Part shown: piece by piece, positions 44,631 through 53,580 of the stretch | Position numbering within the stretch: the stretch's first letter is position 1 | How the letters are laid out: each line of letters opens with the position of its first letter | Origin: Corynebacterium sp. HMSC05H05 | GTDB lineage: Bacteria; Actinomycetota; Actinomycetes; Mycobacteriales; Mycobacteriaceae | Direction of reading: 5' to 3' | Assembly (NCBI RefSeq): GCF_001807265.1 | Contig: NZ_KV788388.1 | Span: forward strand, 62,001 to 126,000 | DNA: 64,000 nucleotides | Translations under genes and position numbers: made by a program | Notes under the pieces: model-generated | Databases searched by the model: none | The model's input: the letters and a program-made list of their open reading frames with translations, nothing else | What the model was told of the DNA's origin: nothing

Positions 44631-47600
44631 CTAACGCAGCGCGTCAATCTTCTTCTCAATGCGGCGCTGGCTCACCGGCTTCGGCGTTCCCAGCCGCTGC
44701 GCAAACAAGCTCACACGCAGCTCCTCAATCAGCCACAAAATGTCCTTGTACGCCTTCGTCTTCGTGCGGCCAGCGGGCAACGCCTTCATGCGTTGGGCCA
44801 AATAGGCCTTCACCGAGTCAACCACCGACTGCCTGTCGGCGTCGCGGTCTGGATCCAGGCGCATGTCCTCCAACCGGATCCGCATTGCGTCGATGTAGCG
44901 GGGCAGATGCTGCAAGTGCCCGATGCCGTGGACAGTCACCGCATGCTTCGGCAGGAAGAACTGCAGCTGCGACCGCATGTCGTCGATAGCCGGGCCCTCC
45001 CATTGCTGGAGTTCCGCGGCGATGTTCGCGTACTCCGCGAGCGCGGGCGCCAGCGTCACCACCACGCGGCGCACCCCACCAGCGACCTGGGGTTTGATTT
45101 CGTCTACGAGCGCGCCGAACTCTTCGGGGGAGCGCACCGGCCCGCCGGAGGAGAACATCAGGTCGCGGATCACCGCGACGCGGGCATCCTCCACAAGCCC
45201 TGCGGCGCCGCCGTGCGGGTAACGGTCCACCGCGACCTTCTGGCGCAGCGGCAGCCCCTTCGTCATCTGCCCGGCGTTGACCGTGATCTCGCGCAACAGC
45301 AACGTCAGTGTTGCCGTAACCATGGAGGCGTCCGCGGCGGCCTTCGTCGGGTGCACGGTGACCTTCACGCCGTCCTTGGTGGCCTCGAGTGCCGGGTAGG
45401 CGTCAACCTCGTTACCGTCGATAGTCGTGCTTACTGTCTCCGGCACCGCACCGAGTGAATCGGTGGTCCACTTCGCCACGGCGTCCGACTCGGAGGTGCG
45501 TCCGGCTTTGGACACCGATGACTTGATCTTGCCAGCCTGGCGGCGCTTTAGCGCGCCGAGATCCGTGTCGTGGTCGACAATCTTCCCGCGGCGGTCAATC
45601 GCAGCAAACGTCACCCTCAGATGCTTTGGAAGCGCAGACGGGTTGAAATCGGTGCCGTTGATGCCGCGCCCACCGACGCTGCGCAGCGCATCCGCGAGCG
45701 CATCTGCAAACGGGGTTTCGCACAGCTCGTTCTCGTCGGCACCGTCGGCGTCCTGCTGCGCCTGGATTGCGTCGAGGGCTCGCTCAGCGAAGTCAGGCGC
45801 CGGCACCACGGTCTTGCGCAGGGCCTTCGGTAGCGTGCGGATGTATTCCGCGGCAAGCTCCGAGCGCAGACCCGGCACCAGCCAGTCAAAACCCTCCGGC
45901 CGCAGATTGGCCAAAAGGGGCACGGGAACGTCTACGGTGACGCCGTCGAAAGGATCGCCCGGTTCGAACTTGTAGCGCAGCGCGTAGTCGATAGAGCCTT
46001 GACGCCACACCTCGGGGAAGGCGGTGGCGGATGAATCCACGCCCTCGTCGTCGACGAGTGCGGCGGGATCGAAGTCCAGGTAGTGCTTGTCCTCTGCCCG
46101 CTTCTTCTTCCACCAGGAGTCGAAATGGCGGGCGGTGGTCACGCTCTTGGGCAGGCGCGAGTCGTAGAACTCAAACAGGGTGTCCTCGTCTACCACCAGG
46201 CCGCGCCGGCGCACCTTTTCCTCTACCTCAGCAGCTTCGGCGAGCAGCGCTTCGTTGTGGTCGATGAAGTGGTGGTGGCGGTTCCAATCGCCCTCGAGCA
46301 GGGCGTGGCGGATAAACATGTTGCGCGCGCCTTCTGCGTCCACACGGTGGTACGGCACAAGACGGTCGCGCACGATGGTCACGCCGTAGAGCATCGACTT
46401 TTGGTGCACCATGGCGGCCGAACGCTTCCGCGACCATACTGGTTCGGAATAGCTGTGCTTCATCAGTTCGCCCGCTGTCGTTTCCACCCAGGCGGGCTCG
46501 ATTTTCGCTACGTCGCGCGCCCACAGGCGTGAGGTCTCCACCAGCTCGGCGGCCATGAGGAACTCTGGGGGCTTTTTGCTGAGCGACGACCCCGGGAACA
46601 CCAAAAACCGCGTTCCGCGCGCCCCCTGGAATTCCTTCGAATTGCCGTCACGGGCACCGATGTTGGACAACAGTCCGGTCAAAAGCGACTTGTGGATTGC
46701 GTCGGCGTCGCGCTCACCAGCGACGTTTTCGGCGCGCGACCAGCCCAGCTGGCGCTCCACATCGCGCAGCTGCCGCACGAGGTCGAACCATTCGCGGATA
46801 CGCATGTAGTGCAAGAACTCGCGCTTCATGCGTTTACGAAAGGCGTTGCCGGACAGCTCGTCGCGCGAGTCGCCGATGTAGTCCCACAACTTCAGCGAGG
46901 ACAGGAAGTCTGAGGTGGTGTCCTTGAACCGGGCGTGAGCTTGGTCGGCTTGGGCCTGGTACTCCAAGGGGCGCTCGCGCACGTCCTGGATGGTCATGCT
47001 GGCCACGATCACGGTGACGTCGTCGAGCACGCCGAGCCGGTTGGCCTCCACCAGCATGCGCGCCATCTTTGGATCCACCGGGATGCGAGCGATGTCGCGT
47101 CCAACCGCGGTGAGCACGGGTGCACCGTCGCGCTCCTTGTCCGAGATTGCGCCGAGTTCGTGCAGGAGCAGCAACCCGTCGCGCACGGCCTTTCTATCCG
47201 GCGGCTGAATGAAGGGGAAGTCGTTGATGTCGCCCAAGCGCAGGGAGATCATTTGCAGCACAACGGAGGCCAGGTTGGTGCGCAGGATTTCCGGGTCGGT
47301 GAACTCGGGGCGCGCCTCGAAGTTGTCCTCGGAGTACAGACGGATGGCCACGCCGTCTGCGATGCGGCCGGAGCGGCCGGAGCGCTGGTTGGCGGAGGCC
47401 TGTGAAATTTCCTCGATGGGCAGACGCTGCACCTTGGTACGGGTGGAGTAGCGCGAGATGCGCGCCAAACCGGTGTCCACCACGTAGTGGATTCCCGGCA
47501 CGGTCAGCGACGTTTCCGCGATGTTGGTGGACAGCACGATGCGCCGGCCGGAGTGCGGGGCAAAGACTCGGTGCTGCTCCGCGTTGGACAGGCGGCCGAA

Positions 47601-48605
47601 CAGAGGCACGACTTCCACGCCGCGCCAGTGCTGTTTTTCAATGGCTTCCATGCAGTCGCGGATGTCACGCTCGGAGGCGAAGAAGCACAAGATGTCGCCG
47701 TCGCCCTCGCGCATGAGTTCCTTGCAGGCGTCGACCACACCGTCGATCATGTCGGTGTCGATCTCCTTGATCGAGCCGTCTTTGCCCTGCACCTGCTCCA
47801 CCAGCGGGCGGTAGCGGATCTCCACCGGGTAGGTGCGGCCGGAGACCTCGATGATGGGGGCGGGGTTGCCCTCGGCGTCGGCGAAGTGCTCCGCGAACGC
47901 CTCCGGGTCAATGGTTGCGGAGGTGACAATCACCTTCAGATCCGGGCGCTTCGGCAGCAGCCGCTTCAAGTACCCGAGCAGAAAATCGATGTTCAGCGAA
48001 CGCTCGTGCGCCTCATCGATGATGATCGTGTCGTAGGCGTTTAAGAACCTGTCGCGCTGCATCTCAGCGAGCAGGATGCCGTCCGTCATCAGCTTCACTG
48101 CGGTGGAGTCGGAGACACGGTCGTCGAAGCGGATGGCGTAGCCGACGGATTCGCCGATGTCCTGCCCCAACTCGTCGGCGATGCGCTCCGCCACCGTGCG
48201 TGCGGCCAGCCTGCGCGGCTGGGTGTGCCCGATCAGGCCGCGGCGGCCCCGGCCCAACTCCAGCAGCATCTTCGGAATCTGGGTTGTCTTGCCGGAACCG
48301 GTCTCGCCCGCGATGACCACGACCTGGTTGTCGCGCACCAGCTCCATGATGTCCTCGCGCCGTGCAGAGACGGGAAGCTGGTCCGGGTACGCGATCTCGG
48401 GGATGAGGGCAGCGCGCTTAGCGACGGCAGCTTTCGCCTTGTCCACGTCCGCGCCAATCGCCTTCAAGGCCCCTGGGGAATTGGCCTTCTTCAGCCGCCG
48501 GCGGAACCTGCGCACGTCCGCGATCGGGACGCCGTCGAGCGCTTCGTACAGCTGCGGCTTCGTGGGAGGCGACGTTGGGGATTCGGGGGATGCGTGCTCA
48601 TTCAT
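44631..48605 (-). CDS. hrpA: ATP-dependent RNA helicase HrpA
   Basis: A 1324-residue DEAH-box helicase, full family length. Walker A GETGSGKT is at 100-107, DEAH at 197-200, SAT in VIVTSATIDPEAF, and motif VI in QRSGRSGR. HA2/OB and the HrpA-specific C-terminal domain (DUF3418) follow. It probably acts on ribosome collisions or mRNA processing. The ATG at 48605 is near the 5' end of the transcript (TAGACT about 12 bases upstream). Confidence 0.95.
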   Translation of the reverse strand: MNEHASPESPTSPPTKPQLYEALDGVPIADVRRFRRRLKKANSPGALKAIGADVDKAKAAVAKRAALIPEIAYPDQLPVSARREDIMELVRDNQVVVIAGETGSGKTTQIPKMLLELGRGRRGLIGHTQPRRLAARTVAERIADELGQDIGESVGYAIRFDDRVSDSTAVKLMTDGILLAEMQRDRFLNAYDTIIIDEAHERSLNIDFLLGYLKRLLPKRPDLKVIVTSATIDPEAFAEHFADAEGNPAPIIEVSGRTYPVEIRYRPLVEQVQGKDGSIKEIDTDMIDGVVDACKELMREGDGDILCFFASERDIRDCMEAIEKQHWRGVEVVPLFGRLSNAEQHRVFAPHSGRRIVLSTNIAETSLTVPGIHYVVDTGLARISRYSTRTKVQRLPIEEISQASANQRSGRSGRIADGVAIRLYSEDNFEARPEFTDPEILRTNLASVVLQMISLRLGDINDFPFIQPPDRKAVRDGLLLLHELGAISDKERDGAPVLTAVGRDIARIPVDPKMARMLVEANRLGVLDDVTVIVASMTIQDVRERPLEYQAQADQAHARFKDTTSDFLSSLKLWDYIGDSRDELSGNAFRKRMKREFLHYMRIREWFDLVRQLRDVERQLGWSRAENVAGERDADAIHKSLLTGLLSNIGARDGNSKEFQGARGTRFLVFPGSSLSKKPPEFLMAAELVETSRLWARDVAKIEPAWVETTAGELMKHSYSEPVWSRKRSAAMVHQKSMLYGVTIVRDRLVPYHRVDAEGARNMFIRHALLEGDWNRHHHFIDHNEALLAEAAEVEEKVRRRGLVVDEDTLFEFYDSRLPKSVTTARHFDSWWKKKRAEDKHYLDFDPAALVDDEGVDSSATAFPEVWRQGSIDYALRYKFEPGDPFDGVTVDVPVPLLANLRPEGFDWLVPGLRSELAAEYIRTLPKALRKTVVPAPDFAERALDAIQAQQDADGADENELCETPFADALADALRSVGGRGINGTDFNPSALPKHLRVTFAAIDRRGKIVDHDTDLGALKRRQAGKIKSSVSKAGRTSESDAVAKWTTDSLGAVPETVSTTIDGNEVDAYPALEATKDGVKVTVHPTKAAADASMVTATLTLLLREITVNAGQMTKGLPLRQKVAVDRYPHGGAAGLVEDARVAVIRDLMFSSGGPVRSPEEFGALVDEIKPQVAGGVRRVVVTLAPALAEYANIAAELQQWEGPAIDDMRSQLQFFLPKHAVTVHGIGHLQHLPRYIDAMRIRLEDMRLDPDRDADRQSVVDSVKAYLAQRMKALPAGRTKTKAYKDILWLIEELRVSLFAQRLGTPKPVSQRRIEKKIDALR
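48416..48426 (-). repeat. Near copy of the dispersed repeat core in hrpA
   Basis: GCTTAGCGACG differs from GCTTATCGACG at one base and matches the variant in the ThyX-like gene. Confidence 0.25.
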
Positions 48606-48620
48606 AACCAGACCGCGAGT

Positions 48621-49577
48621 CTAGCGCGGCAGCAGCTTGCGGTTCGATTCCGTCGCTTCCTCGAAGGCGCGGGTGATCAACTCGCCGAGCTGCTCGAACT
48701 CCGGACGACGCCGCGATGAGGCCCGCATGGCTAGCCCCACGGTACGCTTCGCGTCCACGCCGGGGCCGAACGTGGCAACAGCGATGCCGGGGCGCTCGCA
48801 CTCTGCGGACAGTGCCGAGACGGGCACCAGCGTGGAGCCGAGCCCGGCTACGACCAGCTGCACGACCGTGGTCAGCGATGCGGCGCGGGTAACCGACTGT
48901 GCGCCGGGGGAGCGGTTAACCTCGGCTATCTTGCACAGCTCCACAATCTGGTCGCGGAGGCAATGCCCGTCGTCCAGCAACAGCAGTTCGAGGTCGTGCA
49001 GCGCATTGAGGTCGAGATCTTTGCGTCCGGCCATTGGGTTGTCGGGGGAGGTGACAACGGCGAAGGTTTCGTCGTACAGCGGGATTTCCGAAACCCCGGT
49101 GGCGCCGGTCGGGGTGGCGAGCACTGCGACGTCGATTTGGCCGTCGCGAAGCCGCTGCAGCAGCTCCTCGGTCTGGTTCTCCACGATGCGCGGCTCCAAG
49201 TCCGGGTACTCATCTTCCAAAAGCTTCAGCAGCGTCGGCAGGATATATGGCGCGATGGTGGGGATCACGCCGATGTTCAGCGGCCCGGACAGTACCCCCA
49301 GAGCGCCGCGGGATTGCGCCACGAACGCGTCCGCCGCTTCTAGCGTTGCTTTGGCAAAGGGGAGGAGCTCCTCGCCGGTGGGGGTGACGATGACGCGCCG
49401 GGTGGAGCGTTCGATCAGCTGGATACCCAGTCCGGCTTCCAAGGCGGCGAGGGCTTGCGACAGGGACGGCTGCGAGATGCCGAGCTTGTTCGCCGCGGAG
49501 ACGAAGTGCTTTTGCTCGGCGACGGTGACAAATGTCCGGAGCTGAGCGAGCGTCGGTTTATACTCTCTATTGGTCAT
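48621..49577 (-). CDS. oxyR: Hydrogen peroxide-inducible regulator OxyR
   Basis: A 318-residue LysR regulator. The helix-turn-helix region is FVSAANKLGISQPSLSQALA. The redox cysteines are C206 and C215 in GHCLRDQIVELCK. It is divergent from ahpC, its expected target, and lies 15 nt upstream of hrpA. Confidence 0.95.
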   Translation of the reverse strand: MTNREYKPTLAQLRTFVTVAEQKHFVSAANKLGISQPSLSQALAALEAGLGIQLIERSTRRVIVTPTGEELLPFAKATLEAADAFVAQSRGALGVLSGPLNIGVIPTIAPYILPTLLKLLEDEYPDLEPRIVENQTEELLQRLRDGQIDVAVLATPTGATGVSEIPLYDETFAVVTSPDNPMAGRKDLDLNALHDLELLLLDDGHCLRDQIVELCKIAEVNRSPGAQSVTRAASLTTVVQLVVAGLGSTLVPVSALSAECERPGIAVATFGPGVDAKRTVGLAMRASSRRRPEFEQLGELITRAFEEATESNRKLLPR

Positions 49578-49580
49578 GCC

Positions 49581-49603
49581 TATGAACCTACACGAAGTTC
49601 ATA
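49581..49603. promoter_or_regulatory. Predicted OxyR operator
   Basis: TATGAAC-N9-GTTCATA is a perfect 7-bp inverted repeat. It contains a T-N11-A LysR core and lies just upstream of the ahpC -35 and at the oxyR start. Confidence 0.65.
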
Positions 49604-49613
49604 AGTTTTTACG

Positions 49614-49642
49614 TTGAAAGCCGGGGCGATCTATGTCATACT
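49614..49642 (+). promoter_or_regulatory. ahpC promoter
   Basis: TTGAAA (49614-49619) and CATACT (49637-49642) are separated by exactly 17 bp. Transcription would start near 49649. Confidence 0.7.
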
Positions 49643-49694
49643 GGTTGCTGTCCGTTGAAAAATCCCTTTGACCAGTTTCTTTGGAGGAATTTCT

Positions 49695-50291
49695 ATGCCG
49701 ATCATGACTGTTGGAGAGCGTTTCCCGGAGTTCGACCTCGTCGCGCTGAAGGGCGGCAACCTGAAGGAAGCTAACGCGTCTTCCCCGGACGACTACTTCG
49801 AGAACGTGTCGCTGGACAAGTACGAGGGCAAGTGGAAGATCGTCTTCTTCTACCCGAAGGACTTCACCTTCGTCTGCCCGACCGAGATCGCCGCATTCGG
49901 CAGGCTCAACGAGGAGTTCGAGGACCGCGACACCCAGGTGCTCGGCGGCTCCACCGACAACGAGTACTCCCACTTCAACTGGCGCGCGACCCACGAGGAC
50001 CTGCTGGATGTCCCGTTCCCGATGTTCGCTGATGTGCGCCACGACCTGATTCGCGCACTCGGCGTCGAGAACGCTGACGGCGTTGCAGACCGCGCAACCT
50101 TCATCATTGATCCGGACGGTGTTATCCAGTTCGTCTCGGTCACCCCGGACGCGGTCGGCCGCAACGTCGACGAGGTTCTGCGTGTGCTCGACGCACTGCA
50201 GTCCGAGGAAGTCTGCGCCTGCGACTGGCAGAAGAACGACCCGACCAAGAACATCGACAAGATGGCCGTGGTCCAGGAGTCCCTGAAGTAA
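49695..50291 (+). CDS. ahpC: Alkyl hydroperoxide reductase AhpC (peroxiredoxin)
   Basis: A 198-residue peroxiredoxin. The peroxidatic cysteine is C61 in FVCPTE, and resolving cysteines C174 and C176 lie in EEVCACDW. It reduces peroxides with AhpD as partner. GGAGGA precedes the ATG at 49695; an in-frame ATG 27 nt upstream precedes the ribosome-binding site and is rejected. Confidence 0.96.
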   Translation: MPIMTVGERFPEFDLVALKGGNLKEANASSPDDYFENVSLDKYEGKWKIVFFYPKDFTFVCPTEIAAFGRLNEEFEDRDTQVLGGSTDNEYSHFNWRATHEDLLDVPFPMFADVRHDLIRALGVENADGVADRATFIIDPDGVIQFVSVTPDAVGRNVDEVLRVLDALQSEEVCACDWQKNDPTKNIDKMAVVQESLK

Positions 50292-50334
50292 AACCCCCTG
50301 TTTTAGTCAACCCCGTCCGGCAAAGGAGAACACG

Positions 50335-50859
50335 ATGTCCATTGAGAACCTGCGCGGCGCACTGCCCGAGTACGCGAAGGACCAGAAGCTCAACCTCGGT
50401 TCGCTGACCCGCTCCACCGAGCTCAGCGAGCAGCAGCTTTGGGGTACCTTGCTCGCATCCGCGGCAGCGACCCGCAACGCGAAGGTCATCGCAGAGATCG
50501 CTGAGGAAGCCAAGGAGCACCTCTCCGACGAGGCGGTGGAGGCCGCATACGGCGCCGCCACCGTTATGGCGATGAACAACGTCGCCTACCGCGCCAAGGG
50601 CTGGCTCGGCGACGACTACGCCAACGTGAAGTTTGGCCTGCGCATGAACATCATCTCGAAGCCGGGCGTGGAAAAGGCCGACTTCGAGCTGTGGTCGCTC
50701 GCAGTTTCCGCCATCAACGGCTGCGAGCACTGCGCCGTGGCACACGCCAACATCGTCCGCGAGGAGGGCGTGACCAAGGAGCAGGTCTGGGAGGCCGTCA
50801 AGGTCGCAGGCGTCGTCCAGGCAGTGGCTCAGGCGCTGACCATCGAGGACGCCCGCTAA
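50335..50859 (+). CDS. ahpD: Alkyl hydroperoxide reductase AhpD
   Basis: A 174-residue helical protein. The active-site CEHC is C130 and C133, with H137 in AVAHAN. It regenerates AhpC using lipoylated enzymes. AAGGAG precedes the ATG. It lies 43 nt after ahpC in one operon. Confidence 0.96.
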   Translation: MSIENLRGALPEYAKDQKLNLGSLTRSTELSEQQLWGTLLASAAATRNAKVIAEIAEEAKEHLSDEAVEAAYGAATVMAMNNVAYRAKGWLGDDYANVKFGLRMNIISKPGVEKADFELWSLAVSAINGCEHCAVAHANIVREEGVTKEQVWEAVKVAGVVQAVAQALTIEDAR

Positions 50860-50880
50860 GCATCGAGCTTGACGACGGCA

Positions 50881-50927
50881 AAACCTCCGGCAGGATCCCG
50901 CAATCTGCGGGGAACTGCCGGAGGTTT
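50881..50927. terminator. Terminator after ahpD
   Basis: AAACCTCCGGCA (50881-50892) and TGCCGGAGGTTT (50916-50927) form a perfect 12-bp stem. An inner CCCGC/GCGGG stem extends it. It is bidirectional with convergent ocd. Confidence 0.85.
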
Positions 50928-50945
50928 CGCCGTGAAGCGGGCCTT

Positions 50946-51974
50946 TTACAGCGGGCTCAGCACGTTCGTGGTCAAGGAGAACAAATCCTTTGGATCTTCC
51001 GGATCCGCGACCAGGTCGATGAACTCCTGGAACTCGGTGCCCGCCACAGAATCGCGCAGGTAGCGCAGCGCGGAGAAATCCTCGATGGCGAAGCCGACGG
51101 AGTCGAACAGGGTGATCTCCTCGTCGCTAGTGCGGCCCTCGTGCTTGCCGGCAATGACCTTCCACAGCTCCACGACCTCGAAGTTGTCGTCCTTGTTCTG
51201 GATCTCGCCCTCGATGCGAGTCTGCGGCGGGAACTCGACGAACACGGTGGCGTCGTCGAGGATTCGCGCATCCAGCTCAGTCTTGCCGGGGCAGTCGCCC
51301 CCGACGCCGTTGAGGTGCACGCCGGGGCGGACAAGCGAGTAGTCCAGGATCGTGTTCTGGGCCTTATCCGCAGTGCAGGTGGTGATGATGTCAGCGCCTT
51401 CGACCGCGTCCTCGACGCTGGCGGCCATGTAGACCTCGATGCCGAGCGGCTCGATGTTCCGGCGGAATTTCTCCATCGCATCCGGATCGATATCGAAGAT
51501 GCGCACACGCTCGATGCCCAGCGCCGCACGGAAGCCCAGCGCCTGGAATTCGGATTGTGAGCCTGCGCCAATCATCGCCATGACCTCGGAATCCTTACGT
51601 GCGAGGTACTTCGCTGCCATTGCGGAGGTGGCGGCGGTGCGCAGCGCGGTCAGCAGCGTCATCTCAGCCTCGAAGGTGGGGTAGCCGTTGTCCACATCCG
51701 CCAGCACGCCGAACGCGGTGACGGTCTGGTAGCCGCGGGCCGGGTTGGACGGGTGGCCATTGACGTACTTGAACGCGTACTCGTTGGAATCCGAAGTGGG
51801 CATGAGCTCAATCACGCCGATGGGGGTGTGGCTGGCCACGCGCGGGATCTTGTCAAAGCTTTCCCAGCGCACGAAGTCCTCTTCGATGTAGCTCTGGATA
51901 CCGGCGATGAGTTTCTCCACGCCGTGGTGGTTGATCCAACGGCACATGTTCTTCACGTCTACGAGCTGAGGCAT
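50946..51974 (-). CDS. ocd: Ornithine cyclodeaminase family protein
   Basis: A 342-residue NAD-dependent enzyme of the OCD/mu-crystallin family, probably converting ornithine to proline and ammonia. MIGAGSQSEFQALGF is the nucleotide-binding loop, with TTCTADKAQNTI and GVGGDCPGKTELDARIL further on. AAAGGA precedes the ATG at 51974. It is last in the putA-permease-ocd unit, so ornithine-to-proline-to-glutamate flow is plausible. Confidence 0.85.
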   Translation of the reverse strand: MPQLVDVKNMCRWINHHGVEKLIAGIQSYIEEDFVRWESFDKIPRVASHTPIGVIELMPTSDSNEYAFKYVNGHPSNPARGYQTVTAFGVLADVDNGYPTFEAEMTLLTALRTAATSAMAAKYLARKDSEVMAMIGAGSQSEFQALGFRAALGIERVRIFDIDPDAMEKFRRNIEPLGIEVYMAASVEDAVEGADIITTCTADKAQNTILDYSLVRPGVHLNGVGGDCPGKTELDARILDDATVFVEFPPQTRIEGEIQNKDDNFEVVELWKVIAGKHEGRTSDEEITLFDSVGFAIEDFSALRYLRDSVAGTEFQEFIDLVADPEDPKDLFSLTTNVLSPL

Positions 51975-52030
51975 TGATTGTCCTTTCGGGGTTTGGGTTG
52001 TCTTAGTTGTTGGATACCTGTGCAGCGGCG

Positions 52031-53545
52031 CTACGGGCTGCGCCGCGGCGGGTCGATGTCGGGGGCTTGCTCGCCGGTAATCTTCTCGTAGTTCACGTGG
52101 GACCGGGAGATGAATTCCACCCGGTCGCGCACCTTGAACCAGCCCCACGCGAGCGCCGGCCACATCAGCAGCGACACCACCAGCGTCCATGTGCCGATGG
52201 GGTAGTCGAAGGCCATGAGGACGACGACCAGCACCAAGAACAGCAGGGAGACTATGTCCGTGAACGGGGAGAACCGTGCGCGGTAGTCGGGGCGGGTGTA
52301 CTTGCCCTGGCGCGCCAGCCGGACAAAACGCATGTGGGACAGCGAGATCGCTGCCCACGAGGCCATCGTGCCCAGCGCCGCGATGTTGAGCACCACCTCG
52401 AATGCGGCTTCCGGCACGAAGTAGTTCAGCACCACGCCGAACAGCGCGACACCGGTGGTGAGCAAGATGCCGCCGTAGGGCACGCCGCCCTTGGTCACCT
52501 TGCCCGCCCACTGCGGGGCGGAGCCCGCCTTGGACAGCGAGTACATGATGCGGCCGGTGGAGTACAGGCCCGCGTTGAGCGAGGACAGCGCAGCGGTGAT
52601 GACCACCAGCTGCGTGATGGCACCTGCGTACGGCACGCCGATGGAATCGAAGAAGGTCACAAACGGTGACTCATCGCCCGAGTATTCGGTGTAGGGCAAG
52701 AGCATGCACAGCAGCAGGACCGAGCCGAAGTAGAACAGCAGCAAGCGGAAAACGACGGCGTTGATCGCGCGCGGAATGTCCTTCTTCGGGTTCTTCGCTT
52801 CGCCAGAGGTGGTGCCGAGCAGCTCAATGCCGGCGAAGGCGAAGACGACACCCTGGATCACAATCAGCGCGGGCAGCACGCCGTTGGGGAACCAGCCGCC
52901 GTTGTCCGTGATAAGCGTCAGTCCGGTCATGTCGCCGCTCGGATTGCCGAAGATCACCATGAAGGTGCCCACAGCGAGGAAGGTGAGCAGGAATAGCACC
53001 TTGATCAGCGAGAACCAGAACTCCATCTCGCCGAAGAACTTCACCGACACAAGATTCATGCCGGTGACCAGCGCGATAATGATCAGGGCGTAGACCCACT
53101 GCGGCACATCGTTGATCCAGCCGTAGTACTGGCCGAACCAGCGGATGTAGATGGCAAGCGCGGTCGCGTCCGCTACCGCGGTGGCGGCCCAGTTGAACCA
53201 GTACAGCCAACCGGAGACGTACGCTGCCTTCTCGCCGTAGAACTCGCGGGTGTATGACACGAACGATCCGGAGGTTGGGCGGTGGGCGATCAGCTCGCCC
53301 AAGCTGCGCAGGATGAGATAGCCGATGAACCCGCACAGCAGGTACATGAGCGCCAGCGCCGGGCCGGCCGCCTGCAGGCGCGAACCCGCGCCGAGGAACA
53401 GACCGGTGCCGATCGCCGAGCCGATGGCGATCATGTTGATCTGACGCGTTGACAGGCCTTTCTGCAGACCCGCGTCTTCGTCGGGGACAACGCCGGCTTT
53501 CGGCCGTGACGACGCGTCCGATTGTGGTGGAGGGGCAGTAGTCAT
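52031..53545 (-). CDS. APC-family amino acid permease
   Basis: A 504-residue transporter with about 12 helices. IGSAIGTGLFLGAGSRL is the substrate-binding helix 1 motif; RPTSGSFVSYTREFYG and GIELLGTTSGEAKNPKKDIP are typical of GabP/AnsP/ProY-like permeases. The location between putA and ocd suggests proline, ornithine or a related amino acid. It starts 35 nt after putA. Confidence 0.85.
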   Translation of the reverse strand: MTTAPPPQSDASSRPKAGVVPDEDAGLQKGLSTRQINMIAIGSAIGTGLFLGAGSRLQAAGPALALMYLLCGFIGYLILRSLGELIAHRPTSGSFVSYTREFYGEKAAYVSGWLYWFNWAATAVADATALAIYIRWFGQYYGWINDVPQWVYALIIIALVTGMNLVSVKFFGEMEFWFSLIKVLFLLTFLAVGTFMVIFGNPSGDMTGLTLITDNGGWFPNGVLPALIVIQGVVFAFAGIELLGTTSGEAKNPKKDIPRAINAVVFRLLLFYFGSVLLLCMLLPYTEYSGDESPFVTFFDSIGVPYAGAITQLVVITAALSSLNAGLYSTGRIMYSLSKAGSAPQWAGKVTKGGVPYGGILLTTGVALFGVVLNYFVPEAAFEVVLNIAALGTMASWAAISLSHMRFVRLARQGKYTRPDYRARFSPFTDIVSLLFLVLVVVLMAFDYPIGTWTLVVSLLMWPALAWGWFKVRDRVEFISRSHVNYEKITGEQAPDIDPPRRSP

Positions 53546-53580
53546 CAGGGTGCTCCCTGTGTGTCTAGGTGGACGGGGTC

